39,075 nucleotides of DNA from Alphaproteobacteria bacterium (GTDB lineage Bacteria; Pseudomonadota; Alphaproteobacteria; Puniceispirillales; Puniceispirillaceae): the NCBI GenBank assembly GCA_009920665.1, contig RFZL01000021.1, positions 1-39,075 on the forward strand, read 5' to 3'. A model generated the notes under the pieces. It searched no databases and was not told where the DNA came from. It worked only from the letters and a program-made list of their open reading frames with translations. This document shows, piece after piece, positions 1 through 8,402 of the stretch. A program made the translations under genes and the position numbers. How positions within the stretch are numbered: the stretch's first letter is position 1; each line of letters starts with the position of its first letter.

Positions 1-1419
1 CCCGAGGATGACCCGCGCAACCCGGCCGTGATCGCCGACAATGTCGGCGACAATGTTGGTGACGTTGCCGGCATGGGGTCGGACATTTTCGAATCCTATT
101 GCGGTTCGATGATCGCCTCGATCGCGCTGGCAGCCTCGATGTCGATGGCCTCGGTCGAAGCCCTTGGCGGTGACCGCGAAGTTCTTCAGTTCATGCCGCT
201 GGTGCTTGCCTCGACCGGCCTTATCTGCTCGCTTCTCGGCATCCTGTCGGTCCGCATGTTTGCCGACAGAAGCCCGGACGTTGCGCTGCGCTTCGGCACC
301 ATCGGTTCGGCGGTGATCTTCATCGTGGCGGCCTATTTCGTGATCACCAGCATGGGCGCCAGCAGCGGCGTCTGGGGTGCGGTTCTCGTTGGTGCTATCG
401 GCGGTATCATTGTCGGCCTGGTCACCGAATATTACACCGGCGGCGCACCGGTCCGCAAAATCGCCAAAGACGGTGAAACCGGCCCGGCGACGATCATGAT
501 CAGCGGCCTTGCCGTCGGTATGCAGTCGGTTGCCATTCCGGTGCTGACGATCGCGGCCATCATCTTCTTCGCCAACATGTTCGCGGGCCTCTACGGCGTC
601 GGCATGGCGGCCGTGGGTATGCTCGCCACCGTCGGCATCACCATGGCCATCGACGCCTATGGCCCGGTCGCCGACAATGCGGGCGGAATCGCCGAGATGG
701 CAGAGATGGGCCCCGAGACCCGGGAAATCACCGACTCGCTTGACGAGGTCGGCAACTCCACCGCCGCCATCGGCAAGGGTTTTGCCATCAGTGCCGCCGC
801 GCTTGCCGCGCTGGCCCTGATCAGCGCCTATATCGCCAAGGTCAGCAACGGTGACCCGGACTTTGTCCTGGCGATCAATGATCCGATGGTTCTTGTCGGC
901 ATGTTCATTGGCGGCGTCTTCCCGTTCCTCGTTGCCTCGATGACGATGACGGCTGTCGGTGACGCCGCCTTCGAGATGATTGTCGAGGTCCGCCGCCAGT
1001 TCAAGGAGATCCCGGGTCTTCTGGAAGGCAAGGCCAAGCCGGACACCGCGCGCTGTGTCGACATCGCGACCCGCGCCGCGCTGCGCCGGATGATCCTGCC
1101 GGGCTCGCTTGCCGTTCTGGCCCCTGTTGTCATCGGTTTCGGCCTCGGGCCGAAGGCGCTTGGCGGCATGCTTGGCGGCGCGCTGATCTGCTGTGTGATG
1201 ATGGCGCTGATGATGGCGAATGCCGGCGGTGCCTGGGACAATGCCAAGAAATATGTCGAAAAGGGCAATCTTGGCGGCAAGGGTTCCGACGTTCACAAGG
1301 CGGCTGTTGTCGGCGATACTGTCGGCGACCCGCTGAAGGACACTTCGGGTCCGTCCATGAACATCCTGATCAACGTCATGGCGATTGTCAGCCTGGTGAT
1401 CGCACCGCTGCTGATCTGA
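1..1419 (+). CDS. hppA: Membrane-bound proton/sodium-translocating pyrophosphatase, 3' part (start lies before the window)
   Basis: Integral membrane pyrophosphatase that hydrolyses PPi and pumps H+ (possibly Na+) across the membrane. The reading frame is open from base 1, so the gene begins upstream; the GTG at 28 is only an internal valine codon. The window opens inside the family's catalytic loop, which reads [20 protein letters not shown], rich in PPi/Mg-binding Asp and Asn, followed by [17 protein letters not shown]. Further conserved parts are [17 protein letters not shown] and, near the C-terminus, [10 protein letters not shown] and [17 protein letters not shown], both typical of the enzyme. 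Many hydrophobic helices lie between them. The cation-dependence site reads [10 protein letters not shown]. Alanine and glycine there are the K+-dependent type; K+-independent enzymes have Lys and Thr (GNTTKAxTKG). The family is known to couple growth-derived PPi to ion pumping. H+ versus Na+ specificity cannot be decided from this fragment. A rho-independent terminator follows. Confidence 0.97.
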   Translation, partial: PEDDPRNPAVIADNVGDNVGDVAGMGSDIFESYCGSMIASIALAASMSMASVEALGGDREVLQFMPLVLASTGLICSLLGILSVRMFADRSPDVALRFGTIGSAVIFIVAAYFVITSMGASSGVWGAVLVGAIGGIIVGLVTEYYTGGAPVRKIAKDGETGPATIMISGLAVGMQSVAIPVLTIAAIIFFANMFAGLYGVGMAAVGMLATVGITMAIDAYGPVADNAGGIAEMAEMGPETREITDSLDEVGNSTAAIGKGFAISAAALAALALISAYIAKVSNGDPDFVLAINDPMVLVGMFIGGVFPFLVASMTMTAVGDAAFEMIVEVRRQFKEIPGLLEGKAKPDTARCVDIATRAALRRMILPGSLAVLAPVVIGFGLGPKALGGMLGGALICCVMMALMMANAGGAWDNAKKYVEKGNLGGKGSDVHKAAVVGDTVGDPLKDTSGPSMNILINVMAIVSLVIAPLLI

Positions 1420-1443
1420 CGCCCGGTGCATCACGGATAATCA

Positions 1444-1474
1444 AGAAGGGCCCGCCATCGTGCGGGCCTTTTTT
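1444..1474 (+). terminator. Rho-independent terminator of hppA
   Basis: A 7-bp perfect GC stem (GGCCCGC at 1449-1455, GCGGGCC at 1462-1468) with a 6-base loop is followed directly by TTTTTT at 1469-1474. A/T and G/T pairs can extend the stem base. It sits about 30 bases after the hppA stop codon. Confidence 0.9.
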
Positions 1475-1562
1475 CTGGTCTCTATTTTGTGTGGGCCTGA
1501 AAAGCCTGCCAGCGATATGATAGGGACAACGCGGATCATCGCAGCCAGGCGGAATCACCGGA

Positions 1563-2774
1563 ATGTCAGCACAGCCTATCAACCGGCACAGCCTTGCCAT
1601 TTCCAACCGGCAGGCGCGGCGGCTCTGGCTGGCGGCGCATGATCTTGCCGCCCCGCCGACCGGCCCGGCCGACCTGCCGGGATTGATCCGCAGGCTGGGG
1701 TTCCTGCAGATCGACACGGTGCGCAACATCGTGCGTGCGCATGACCATATCCTCTGGAGCCGCCTGCAGCGCTATCGCGAGGGTATGGTCTGGGGCCTGC
1801 TGCGCCACCGCCACCTGTTCGAGCATTTCACCCATGATGCCTCGCTGATCCCGATGGATGTCTATCCGATGTGGCAACGCCAGTTCGACCGCCTTGGCCA
1901 GCGCGCGGCGAACGCCGCCTGGTACCGCTCCGGGCTGACACAGGAGGACATTCGTGCGATCCGCGACCGTATCAAGACGGAAGGCCCGCTATCGACGCAC
2001 GCCTTTGAAAGCCGGCCGCGCACCGCCGAGATGTGGGCCCGCCCACCGCACAAGAAGGCGCTGGAACAGATGTGGTATGCCGGTGAGCTGGCAACATCGC
2101 ATCGCGAGAATTTCGTCAAATATTACGATCTTGGCGAAAATGTCTTTCCCACCCGCCAGGCCAATGGCGCCTCGATGCGCGAACAGGCGGACTTTCTGTG
2201 CGACGGCGCCATCGACCGGCTGTGGATCGCCAGTGCGGGCGAGGTCAGACGGTTCTGGGATGCGGTGACGCCGGGCGAGGTTGCCAACTGGGCCGGCCGG
2301 CGCCACCTTGTGCCGGCACGGATCGAGGGTGCCGATGGACGGTGGCATGCCTGCCTTGCCGTTCCGGATATCGAATCACGTCTTGCGAACATCACCGCCG
2401 GCTCCACGCGCCTGCGGATCATCAACCCGTTCGACCCGGCGATCCGCGACCGGCGGCGGCTGCAGCGGCTGTTCGGGTTTGAATACAGGAACGAGATGTT
2501 CGTGCCGCCGGCCGAGCGGCGCTGGGGCTATTATGTCTATCCGCTGCTGGAAGGTGCCCGGTTCGTTGGCCGGATCGAGCTGAAGGCGGTGCGCCGGGAA
2601 GGCCTGATGCGGGTGGCCGGCTTCTGGCCCGAGCCCGGGGTCAGATGGAATGCCGCGCGGCTCGACCGCCTTTACGCCGAGCTGCGGCGTTTCGCGCGGC
2701 TTGGCGGGCTGGCGCTGGACCCGATCAGTCTTGAGGCGGCTGTAGAGGGGCGTCTTCAGGCGGTCTCGCCATAA
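1563..2774 (+). CDS. ycaQ: YcaQ/AlkX-type winged-helix DNA glycosylase (crosslink repair family)
   Basis: The 403-residue protein matches the YcaQ (DUF1006, HTH_42) family of winged-helix DNA glycosylases, which unhook interstrand crosslinks and remove bulky N7-alkyl purines. The N-terminal part has LGFLQIDTVRNIVRAHDHIL. Gln49-Ile50-Asp51 fits the Q-hydrophobic-D catalytic signature of the YcaQ branch, rather than the Q-x-Q of AlkZ. A following HDASLIPMD segment (around residues 91-99) is also family-typical. Length is normal for the family (about 400). The start ATG at 1563 has only a weak purine-rich leader. The gene stands alone on the plus strand. Its last 19 bases overlap the convergent soeC gene, so both share the 2756-2774 region. 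The exact lesion substrate is not readable from sequence. Confidence 0.85.
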   Translation: MSAQPINRHSLAISNRQARRLWLAAHDLAAPPTGPADLPGLIRRLGFLQIDTVRNIVRAHDHILWSRLQRYREGMVWGLLRHRHLFEHFTHDASLIPMDVYPMWQRQFDRLGQRAANAAWYRSGLTQEDIRAIRDRIKTEGPLSTHAFESRPRTAEMWARPPHKKALEQMWYAGELATSHRENFVKYYDLGENVFPTRQANGASMREQADFLCDGAIDRLWIASAGEVRRFWDAVTPGEVANWAGRRHLVPARIEGADGRWHACLAVPDIESRLANITAGSTRLRIINPFDPAIRDRRRLQRLFGFEYRNEMFVPPAERRWGYYVYPLLEGARFVGRIELKAVRREGLMRVAGFWPEPGVRWNAARLDRLYAELRRFARLGGLALDPISLEAAVEGRLQAVSP

Positions 2775-3670
2775 TACAGCGTGACGACGTGCTTTGCCTC
2801 GGCGAAGAACAGCCAGCGTTCGACAAACATGCCGGCGACATGCGCCAGCACCGCCACCGCCAGCGCCCCGGCCGATGCCGGTGCCAGCACCAGGATCAGC
2901 ACAGGTATCGCACCGCCAAGCAACAGCGCGATCATCCGCAGCTTGTCGGCATGCTTGCGCGCGACGACAAAGCCCATTTCATGCTGCAGGTAGTTTTCCT
3001 CGGTATGTGGCGGCATCAGCGGCCGTACCGCACCGAGTGCGCCGAGACCGGTCGCCGATTCGATGCTTCCGGCCTGCGGGGCCATGCCGGCAACCCGCCA
3101 CCAGGCAAGTTTCACACCCCAGGCTGACAGCATCAGCACGATGGCCGCCTGCGCCAGCGCGGCGGTGATCGGCAGCCGCAGGATCGCCAGCACCGCCAGC
3201 ACCGCCAGCAGCCCGCCGGCGGCCGCGAACATCAGATAGCAGACCGGTGTCAGCGGATGGTGCCAGCGCGCCACCGTCTTCAGCGAGGCATAGATCATCG
3301 AGGTCGCATAAACGGTGACATAGATCAGCCCGAGAAGCACCAGATTGGCCCAGAACGGCACATAGCCGCCGCGATAGGCAACGGCGAACCAGCCGGCAAG
3401 CCCGGCCATGACGATCACCGCCAGAACGCCTTCGCGCGACAGCCAGCTTGACCGCCACTGGCTGAGCGCGCGCCAGGCCCGTTCGGGATGGCCAAGATGG
3501 AAGGTCGAGCTGATCAGGCCAACGCCGATCAGCGCCAGCGTGGCGATGCCGACGCCCATCACGCTCGCCGGTGTCATCAGCGGCAGCAGCCCGATGACGA
3601 TCCAGCCGGCAAGGCCGAGGCCAAGGCCGGAGATGGTGGTGAAGAAGATGATTGACCAGGCAGGCCGCAT
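2756..3670 (-). CDS. soeC: Membrane anchor subunit of a SoeABC-type sulfite dehydrogenase (DmsC/NrfD-like)
   Basis: A 304-residue, very hydrophobic protein with about eight membrane helices, of the DmsC-type anchor family for Mo/Fe-S oxidoreductases. Its start lies 41 bases after the stop of the Fe-S subunit gene, and it is the last gene of the pta-soeA-soeB-soeC run. In SoeABC of purple sulfur bacteria and roseobacters the anchor passes electrons from cytoplasmic sulfite oxidation to the quinone pool. A conserved-looking soluble stretch, residues about 225-240, contains MPPHTEENYLQHEMGF. One helix carries a Leu-Ala-Val repeat encoded by a 9-bp DNA repeat. DmsC of a DMSO reductase is the alternative. 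The absence of a Tat signal on the catalytic subunit and the pta neighbour favour Soe. Confidence 0.8.
   Translation of the reverse strand: MRPAWSIIFFTTISGLGLGLAGWIVIGLLPLMTPASVMGVGIATLALIGVGLISSTFHLGHPERAWRALSQWRSSWLSREGVLAVIVMAGLAGWFAVAYRGGYVPFWANLVLLGLIYVTVYATSMIYASLKTVARWHHPLTPVCYLMFAAAGGLLAVLAVLAILRLPITAALAQAAIVLMLSAWGVKLAWWRVAGMAPQAGSIESATGLGALGAVRPLMPPHTEENYLQHEMGFVVARKHADKLRMIALLLGGAIPVLILVLAPASAGALAVAVLAHVAGMFVERWLFFAEAKHVVTLYYGETA
3185..3211. repeat. 9-bp in-frame tandem repeat inside soeC (3 copies)
   Basis: Three consecutive copies of CGCCAGCAC (the last ends in CAG) at 3185-3193, 3194-3202 and 3203-3211. On the coding strand they give repeated Leu-Ala-Val in a transmembrane helix. 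It is a slippage-prone stretch that can change length without breaking the frame. Confidence 0.8.
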
Positions 3671-3711
3671 TGTCGTGTCCCCGTATCTGTCGCCAGTATC
3701 CGTGATCGGTG

Positions 3712-4455
3712 TCAGCCAAGCCGGTCGAGCGTGGAATCAACCCATTTCCAGAAGCCTTTCGGCGTGTCGGCCTCAGCCATCGCCACCAGCGAGACAGGCG
3801 CCTCGTCAGCGGCCCGCCGCGGGCGTGGCGGCAGATATTTATTCACCGGTTTCGTGCCCTGTTCCGGCATCAGATCGATACCGTCACGCGCCGCCACCAT
3901 CAGGCTGACCTCGGAATTCGGATCGCCGAGATCGCCAAAATGCCGGGCATTGGTCGGACAGGTGCGAACACAGGCCGGCACGCGGTCCTCCTCCGGCAGA
4001 TTGTCGTTATAGATGCGGTCGACGCAGAGCGTGCATTTCTTCATCACCCCCTCGGCCGGGTCCAGCTCGCGCGCGCCATAAGGGCATGACCAGGCACACA
4101 GCCCGCAACCGATGCACCAATCCTCGTTCACCAGCACGATGCCGTCCTCGGCGCGCTTGAAGGACGCGCCGGTCGGACAGACGGTAACGCAGGGTGCCTC
4201 TTCGCAATGCAGGCAGGATTTCGGAAAATGCACGGTGCGTGAATCGCCGCCATCGCCAGCCTCATAGGCATGCACCCGGTTCAGCCACGCGCCGCTTGGT
4301 GCCTCGCCATAGGCATCGGAATCGGCAAGTGGCGCGCCATAGCCGGCGGTGTTCCATTCCTTGCAATTGACAACACAGGCCTGGCAGCCGACGCAGATAT
4401 CGAGGTCGATGACAAGCCCGAGCTTGATCGCCGAAGGCTCCGGCAGCATGGTCAT
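3712..4455 (-). CDS. soeB: Four-cluster ferredoxin-like subunit of sulfite dehydrogenase (DmsB-like)
   Basis: A 247-residue electron-transfer subunit with four cysteine groups for [4Fe-4S] clusters: DICVGCQACVVNCKEWN near residues 14-30, SCLHCEEAPCVTVCP, WCIGCGLCAWSCPYGA, and KCTLCVDRI with PACVRTCPTNA. This is the DmsB/PhsB/SoeB layout. It should carry electrons from the Mo subunit to the membrane anchor. The start ATG at 4455 overlaps the soeA stop in an ATGA, with GGGAG a few bases upstream inside soeA. The frame stays open further upstream to 4500, but that extension lies wholly inside soeA and lacks a ribosome site, so I reject it. Stop at 3712; soeC follows after 41 bases. Confidence 0.9.
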   Translation of the reverse strand: MTMLPEPSAIKLGLVIDLDICVGCQACVVNCKEWNTAGYGAPLADSDAYGEAPSGAWLNRVHAYEAGDGGDSRTVHFPKSCLHCEEAPCVTVCPTGASFKRAEDGIVLVNEDWCIGCGLCAWSCPYGARELDPAEGVMKKCTLCVDRIYNDNLPEEDRVPACVRTCPTNARHFGDLGDPNSEVSLMVAARDGIDLMPEQGTKPVNKYLPPRPRRAADEAPVSLVAMAEADTPKGFWKWVDSTLDRLG

Positions 4456-7343
4456 GACTTGTCTCCCTTGTCCGCTGTGTCTTGCGCCCGCGACGTCCAT
4501 TCGATGCCGTAGCGAAGCGTCGCCTCCGGCGCATCCTCGCCATTCATCCGCGGCAGCGTATCGAATTGCGGCCAGGATTCAGCGGGTTCATCCGCCGCCG
4601 CCTTTTCGATCTGCACGCGCAAATCGAACCAGGCGGCCTGGCCGGTGATCGGGTCGGAATTCGACCAGCGCATGCCGTCACCCTTCGGCGGCAGCAATTC
4701 ATGGATCAGGTGGTTGAGAAGGAAGCCCTTCTTCGCCTCCGGTGCCTCGGGGTCGAGTTGCCAGGCGCCCTTGCGCTTGCCGATGGCATTCCAGGTCCAG
4801 ATCGTCCGGTCATTGACGCCGGCCATCACCGCCACCGGCACGCGGATGCGGCCATGATGCGAGGTCACCCAGATCCAGTCACCATCCGTCAGATCATGCT
4901 CGGCGGCGAGTGCCTGCGAGATGAACATCGGGTTGTGGCCGTGAATCTGGCGAAGCCAGGCATTCTGCGAGCCCCAGGAATGATACATCGCCATCGGCCG
5001 CTGCGTCAGCGCGTGAAGCGGGTAAGCCTCGTCATCGACGGCGCTTCCCTCAAATGGCGGGTACCAGCTTGGCAGCGGCGTGAAACAGGTCTGTATGCGT
5101 TCGCGAAGATGGTCGGGCGGCTGCTGGTCGCCATGCCCCTCGGCGGCAAGACGGAATTTCTGCAGCACCTCGGCATAGATCTGGAAGGCATAGGGTTGCG
5201 GCGCGTCATAGAACCCCATCTCGACAGCGAATTGCTGATAGGCTGCATTTGCCGGCTTGAAATAGCGTGCCTCGGCCGGGATTTCAGTGTGCCAGAAGGC
5301 GCCGTTGGCGATATAGGCGTCAAGCTGCTCGGCGTTCGGCGCGCCGCGCCCTTCGGCGGCGCCATCGGCACCGCGGAACCCGGCCAGCGGCCCGATGCCG
5401 GGCTTGCGCTCATGATTGACGATGTAGTCGCCATAATCCTCATATTTCGGCTTGCCATCCTCATCGACCATGCCGGGCAGGCCAAGCCGCGCACCGAGAT
5501 CGAGAAGCACCGACTGGAAGCAGCGGACATCGCGATCCGGCTCGACAACCGGCCAGCGGATGGCGTCGGCGACCGCGTCGGCCTCGCAGATCGGGCGGTC
5601 GAGAAGCGAGATCGCGTCATGCCGCTCCAGATAGGTGGTGTCGGGCAGCACCAGATCGGCATAGGCCACCATTTCCGAGGAATAGGCATCGGAATAGATC
5701 AGTCTGGGGATCTTGTACGCGCCTGTCTCGGGGTCGGTTTCGGTCAGCATCTCCATGACGCCGCGCGTGTTCATCGAGGAATTCCACGCCATATTGGCCA
5801 TATACATGAACAATACATCGACCGGGTACGGATCGCCAGCGACGGCGTTCGAGATGACCATATGCATCATCCCATGCGCCGACATCGGCGCATCCCAGCT
5901 ATAGGCCTTGTCAATCCGCTGCGGCGACCCGTCATCACCGATAATCAGATCCTCCGGCCCGAGGACATAGCCAAGCGGCGCGCCGGCCAGCGGCGTTTCG
6001 GGGGCCACCTGGTCGGGTCTGCCGGCAGGCTTTGGATGGACATGTGGCGGCTTCGGATAGGGCGGCTTGAAGCGGAACCCGCCGGGGGCCTCGACCGACC
6101 CCAAAAGAAGCTGCAGCATATGCAGCGCGCGGCAGGTCTGGAAGCCGTTCGAATGCGCCGAGATCCCGCGCATGGCGTGCATCGAGACCGGGCGGCCGAC
6201 CATGCGGTCATGCTTTTCGCCCTTCCAGTCGGTCCAGGGCTGTTCGATCACCACTTCCTTTTCAAAGGCGGCCTTGGCCAGATCGGCCGCCAGCTGGCGA
6301 ATCCGCGCGGCCGTGATGCCAACCTTCGGCGCCACTGTTTCGGGCGCGTAATCATCGGTCAGATAGGCCTCGGCCATCAGCGTGAAGGCCGGCACGGCGA
6401 TACCGCCGCCCTTCACCTTCACCTCGCCCTGCAGCGCCACCCTGACCGCGGCATCGGAATGCGGCGCGGTCTTGCCGGTCACGCGGTCAAGCACCAGCGG
6501 CGTGCCGTCATCATCACGAAGGAACAGCCCGTCATTCGCCTTGCCGGGGTTGCGGATGACAAGCCACGGCGCGTTGGTGTAGCGGCTCAGATAATCGATA
6601 TCGACCTTGCCGGCGCGCATCAGCTCGCGCACCAGCGACAGGATCAGCAGCCCGTCAGTGCCGGGCGTGACACCATACCAGTCATCGGAAATCGCGGCAT
6701 AGCCGGTCTGCACCGGATTCACCGAGATCACCCGTGCGCCGCGCGTCTTCAGCTTGCCAAGGCCGATCTTGATCGGGTTGGAATCATGATCCTCGGCGAC
6801 GCCGAACAGGATGAAAAGCTCGGTCAGGTCCCAGTCGGGCGAACCGAACTCCCAGAAGGCACCGCCAAGCGTATAGATGCCGCCAGCTGCCATATTGACC
6901 GAGCAGAAACCGCCATGTGCGGCGAAATTCGGCGTGCCGAACTGCTGCGCCCACCAGCCGGTCAGCGCCTGTGACTGGTCACGGCCGGTGAAGAAGGCCA
7001 GCCTGCGCGGATCGCTCTTGCGGATCGGCGCCAGCCAGTCGGTCGCGGTCTGCAGCGCCTCCTCCCAGCTGATCTCCTCGAACTGGCCGGAGCCGCGCGG
7101 CCCGACCCGCCGCAGCGGGGCGCGAAGACGCGCCGGCGAATAATGCTGCATGATGCCGGCCGATCCCTTGGCGCACAGCACGCCCTGATTGACCGGATGG
7201 TCGCGGTTGCCCTCGATATAGCGGATCTTGCCATCGCGCAGATGCACATTGATGCCACAGCGGCAGGCGCACATGTAACAGGTGGTCTGCCTGACCTCGT
7301 CACTGACATGCGGGGCGGTATCGACCTTCGGCTGAACGGTCAT
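4452..7343 (-). CDS. soeA: Molybdopterin catalytic subunit of SoeABC-type sulfite dehydrogenase (DMSO reductase family)
   Basis: A 963-residue member of the DMSO reductase family. The N-terminal [4Fe-4S] site is C22-x2-C25-x3-C29 with C57 (VLCAKG). A likely Mo ligand is Cys147 in GGFCSVNMA. The protein starts MTVQPKVDT and has no twin-arginine signal, so it should stay in the cytoplasm. That is a known trait of SoeABC, unlike periplasmic DMSO or polysulfide reductases. Sulfite to sulfate oxidation with electrons to quinone is the expected reaction. The start is chosen at 7343: AGGAGG lies 6-7 bases upstream, and its ATG overlaps the pta stop (ATGA). The frame extends to 7478, but that part lies inside pta. 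Subunit sizes (963/247/304) and linkage to pta fit roseobacter soe loci as I know them. Another sulfur- or nitrogen-compound oxidoreductase of the same family remains possible. Confidence 0.8.
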   Translation of the reverse strand: MTVQPKVDTAPHVSDEVRQTTCYMCACRCGINVHLRDGKIRYIEGNRDHPVNQGVLCAKGSAGIMQHYSPARLRAPLRRVGPRGSGQFEEISWEEALQTATDWLAPIRKSDPRRLAFFTGRDQSQALTGWWAQQFGTPNFAAHGGFCSVNMAAGGIYTLGGAFWEFGSPDWDLTELFILFGVAEDHDSNPIKIGLGKLKTRGARVISVNPVQTGYAAISDDWYGVTPGTDGLLILSLVRELMRAGKVDIDYLSRYTNAPWLVIRNPGKANDGLFLRDDDGTPLVLDRVTGKTAPHSDAAVRVALQGEVKVKGGGIAVPAFTLMAEAYLTDDYAPETVAPKVGITAARIRQLAADLAKAAFEKEVVIEQPWTDWKGEKHDRMVGRPVSMHAMRGISAHSNGFQTCRALHMLQLLLGSVEAPGGFRFKPPYPKPPHVHPKPAGRPDQVAPETPLAGAPLGYVLGPEDLIIGDDGSPQRIDKAYSWDAPMSAHGMMHMVISNAVAGDPYPVDVLFMYMANMAWNSSMNTRGVMEMLTETDPETGAYKIPRLIYSDAYSSEMVAYADLVLPDTTYLERHDAISLLDRPICEADAVADAIRWPVVEPDRDVRCFQSVLLDLGARLGLPGMVDEDGKPKYEDYGDYIVNHERKPGIGPLAGFRGADGAAEGRGAPNAEQLDAYIANGAFWHTEIPAEARYFKPANAAYQQFAVEMGFYDAPQPYAFQIYAEVLQKFRLAAEGHGDQQPPDHLRERIQTCFTPLPSWYPPFEGSAVDDEAYPLHALTQRPMAMYHSWGSQNAWLRQIHGHNPMFISQALAAEHDLTDGDWIWVTSHHGRIRVPVAVMAGVNDRTIWTWNAIGKRKGAWQLDPEAPEAKKGFLLNHLIHELLPPKGDGMRWSNSDPITGQAAWFDLRVQIEKAAADEPAESWPQFDTLPRMNGEDAPEATLRYGIEWTSRAQDTADKGDKS

Positions 7344-8311
7344 GTGTGATCCTCCTGTGCGGCGATGGCCGCCAGTGCAAGTGATGCCAGTCGTGCCGCC
7401 GCCGGGTCGGACCGGCTGGTCAGCATGATCGGAACTCTGCCGCCAAGAACGACGCCGGCGGCAAGACCCCCGGCGCAATAGGCGAGCGCCTTGAATAGCA
7501 CATTGCCGGAAACAATGTCAGGCACGATCAACCCGTCGGCAAAACCGGCGACCGCGCCCATATCGCTGTCGGCTGGAATGCCCTTGATGGCGACCGAGTC
7601 CGGGGACAGTGCCAGATCAAACGAGAGTGGCCCGGCAAACGCCGCCCGGTCATCACTGGCCGAAGCCGCCTTCGCAATCTCGGCCGCCTCGATGCTTGAA
7701 GGCATGCCGGGAAGCTGCGATTCGGTGGCCGACAGAACGGCGATCCGCGGCCTTTCGACCCCCGTCCGGCGCAGCAACGCCGCCATCGCCAGCGCCGCCT
7801 CGGTACGGGTGGCGACATCCGGCGCGATATTGACCGCGGCATCGCTGATCAACAGCGGGCGCCCGCCACCCGGCGGCAACATGGAAAAGATATGAACCAG
7901 CCGGCGGTCGGTGCGGATGCCGGAGGCCCGCCTGACGATCGTGCCCATGAAGATATCGGTGTGAAGCTGGCCCTTGATCAGGCCATGCGCACGGCCGGCC
8001 CCAACCTCGGCGACGGCGGCGTCGATGGCGGCCTGTTCGCCCGATGCGTCGATGATGCGCGCACCGGCAAGGTCCCAGCCGATAGCGGCTGCGTCCTGTT
8101 CGATCTGCGCTGTCTCACCGACAAGGATCGGCACCGCGAGCCCGGCCGCCAGCGCATCGCGCGCAGTCTCCAGAATCGGGCTGCCAATGGCCCGCACAAA
8201 CGCCACCGGGCGCGGCGCGGCGTCACGCGCCAGTGCCAGGAACTCCGGCGGACAGGCCGCGTCGGCAGGCGTCAGGAACGGGCTTGCCACCGGTGATGCT
8301 GATGATGTCAT
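7340..8311 (-). CDS. pta: Phosphate acetyltransferase (Pta/Ptb family, short form)
   Basis: A 323-residue phosphate acyltransferase (PF01515-type fold) containing LIKGQLHTDIFMGTIVRR, LLISDAAVNIAPD and the C-terminal DGLIVPDIVSGNVLFKAL, all family features. It interconverts acetyl-phosphate and acetyl-CoA; a butyryl form (Ptb) is the alternative. It lacks the N-terminal DRTGG domain of long enterobacterial Pta. The gene is first of the run pta-soeA-soeB-soeC and shares an ATGA with soeA. In roseobacters a Pta of this short type sits beside soeABC and xsc, and turns the acetyl-phosphate made by sulfoacetaldehyde acetyltransferase into acetyl-CoA. No xsc is present here. The start ATG at 8311 has a GGGGGAG leader. 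Confidence 0.87.
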   Translation of the reverse strand: MTSSASPVASPFLTPADAACPPEFLALARDAAPRPVAFVRAIGSPILETARDALAAGLAVPILVGETAQIEQDAAAIGWDLAGARIIDASGEQAAIDAAVAEVGAGRAHGLIKGQLHTDIFMGTIVRRASGIRTDRRLVHIFSMLPPGGGRPLLISDAAVNIAPDVATRTEAALAMAALLRRTGVERPRIAVLSATESQLPGMPSSIEAAEIAKAASASDDRAAFAGPLSFDLALSPDSVAIKGIPADSDMGAVAGFADGLIVPDIVSGNVLFKALAYCAGGLAAGVVLGGRVPIMLTSRSDPAAARLASLALAAIAAQEDHT

Positions 8312-8402
8312 TCAGGTCTCCCCCACCCGTTGCGGGTGCGGCCATAAATTGCTGTCTGCCAGCCTCGCTGTCAATCATTCCTCCGTTCTGCCGGCAGGAT
8401 GT

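Noticed and set aside
4482-6974. Very long open frame (about 830 codons) on the plus strand opposite soeA
   Set aside because: It is the mirror of a high-GC coding frame: its product is His/Arg/Gly/Ile-rich with no domain, while soeA on the minus strand is a full, recognisable protein.
7344-7478. N-terminal extension of soeA that might hold a Tat signal
   Set aside because: The extra residues are Arg/Ser-rich but lie within pta, lack a hydrophobic stretch, and precede a good ribosome site at the ATG at 7343.
8312-8402. Terminator between the regulator gene and pta
   Set aside because: A short palindrome CTGCCGGCAG is present, but without a T-run or longer stem, so it is not convincing.
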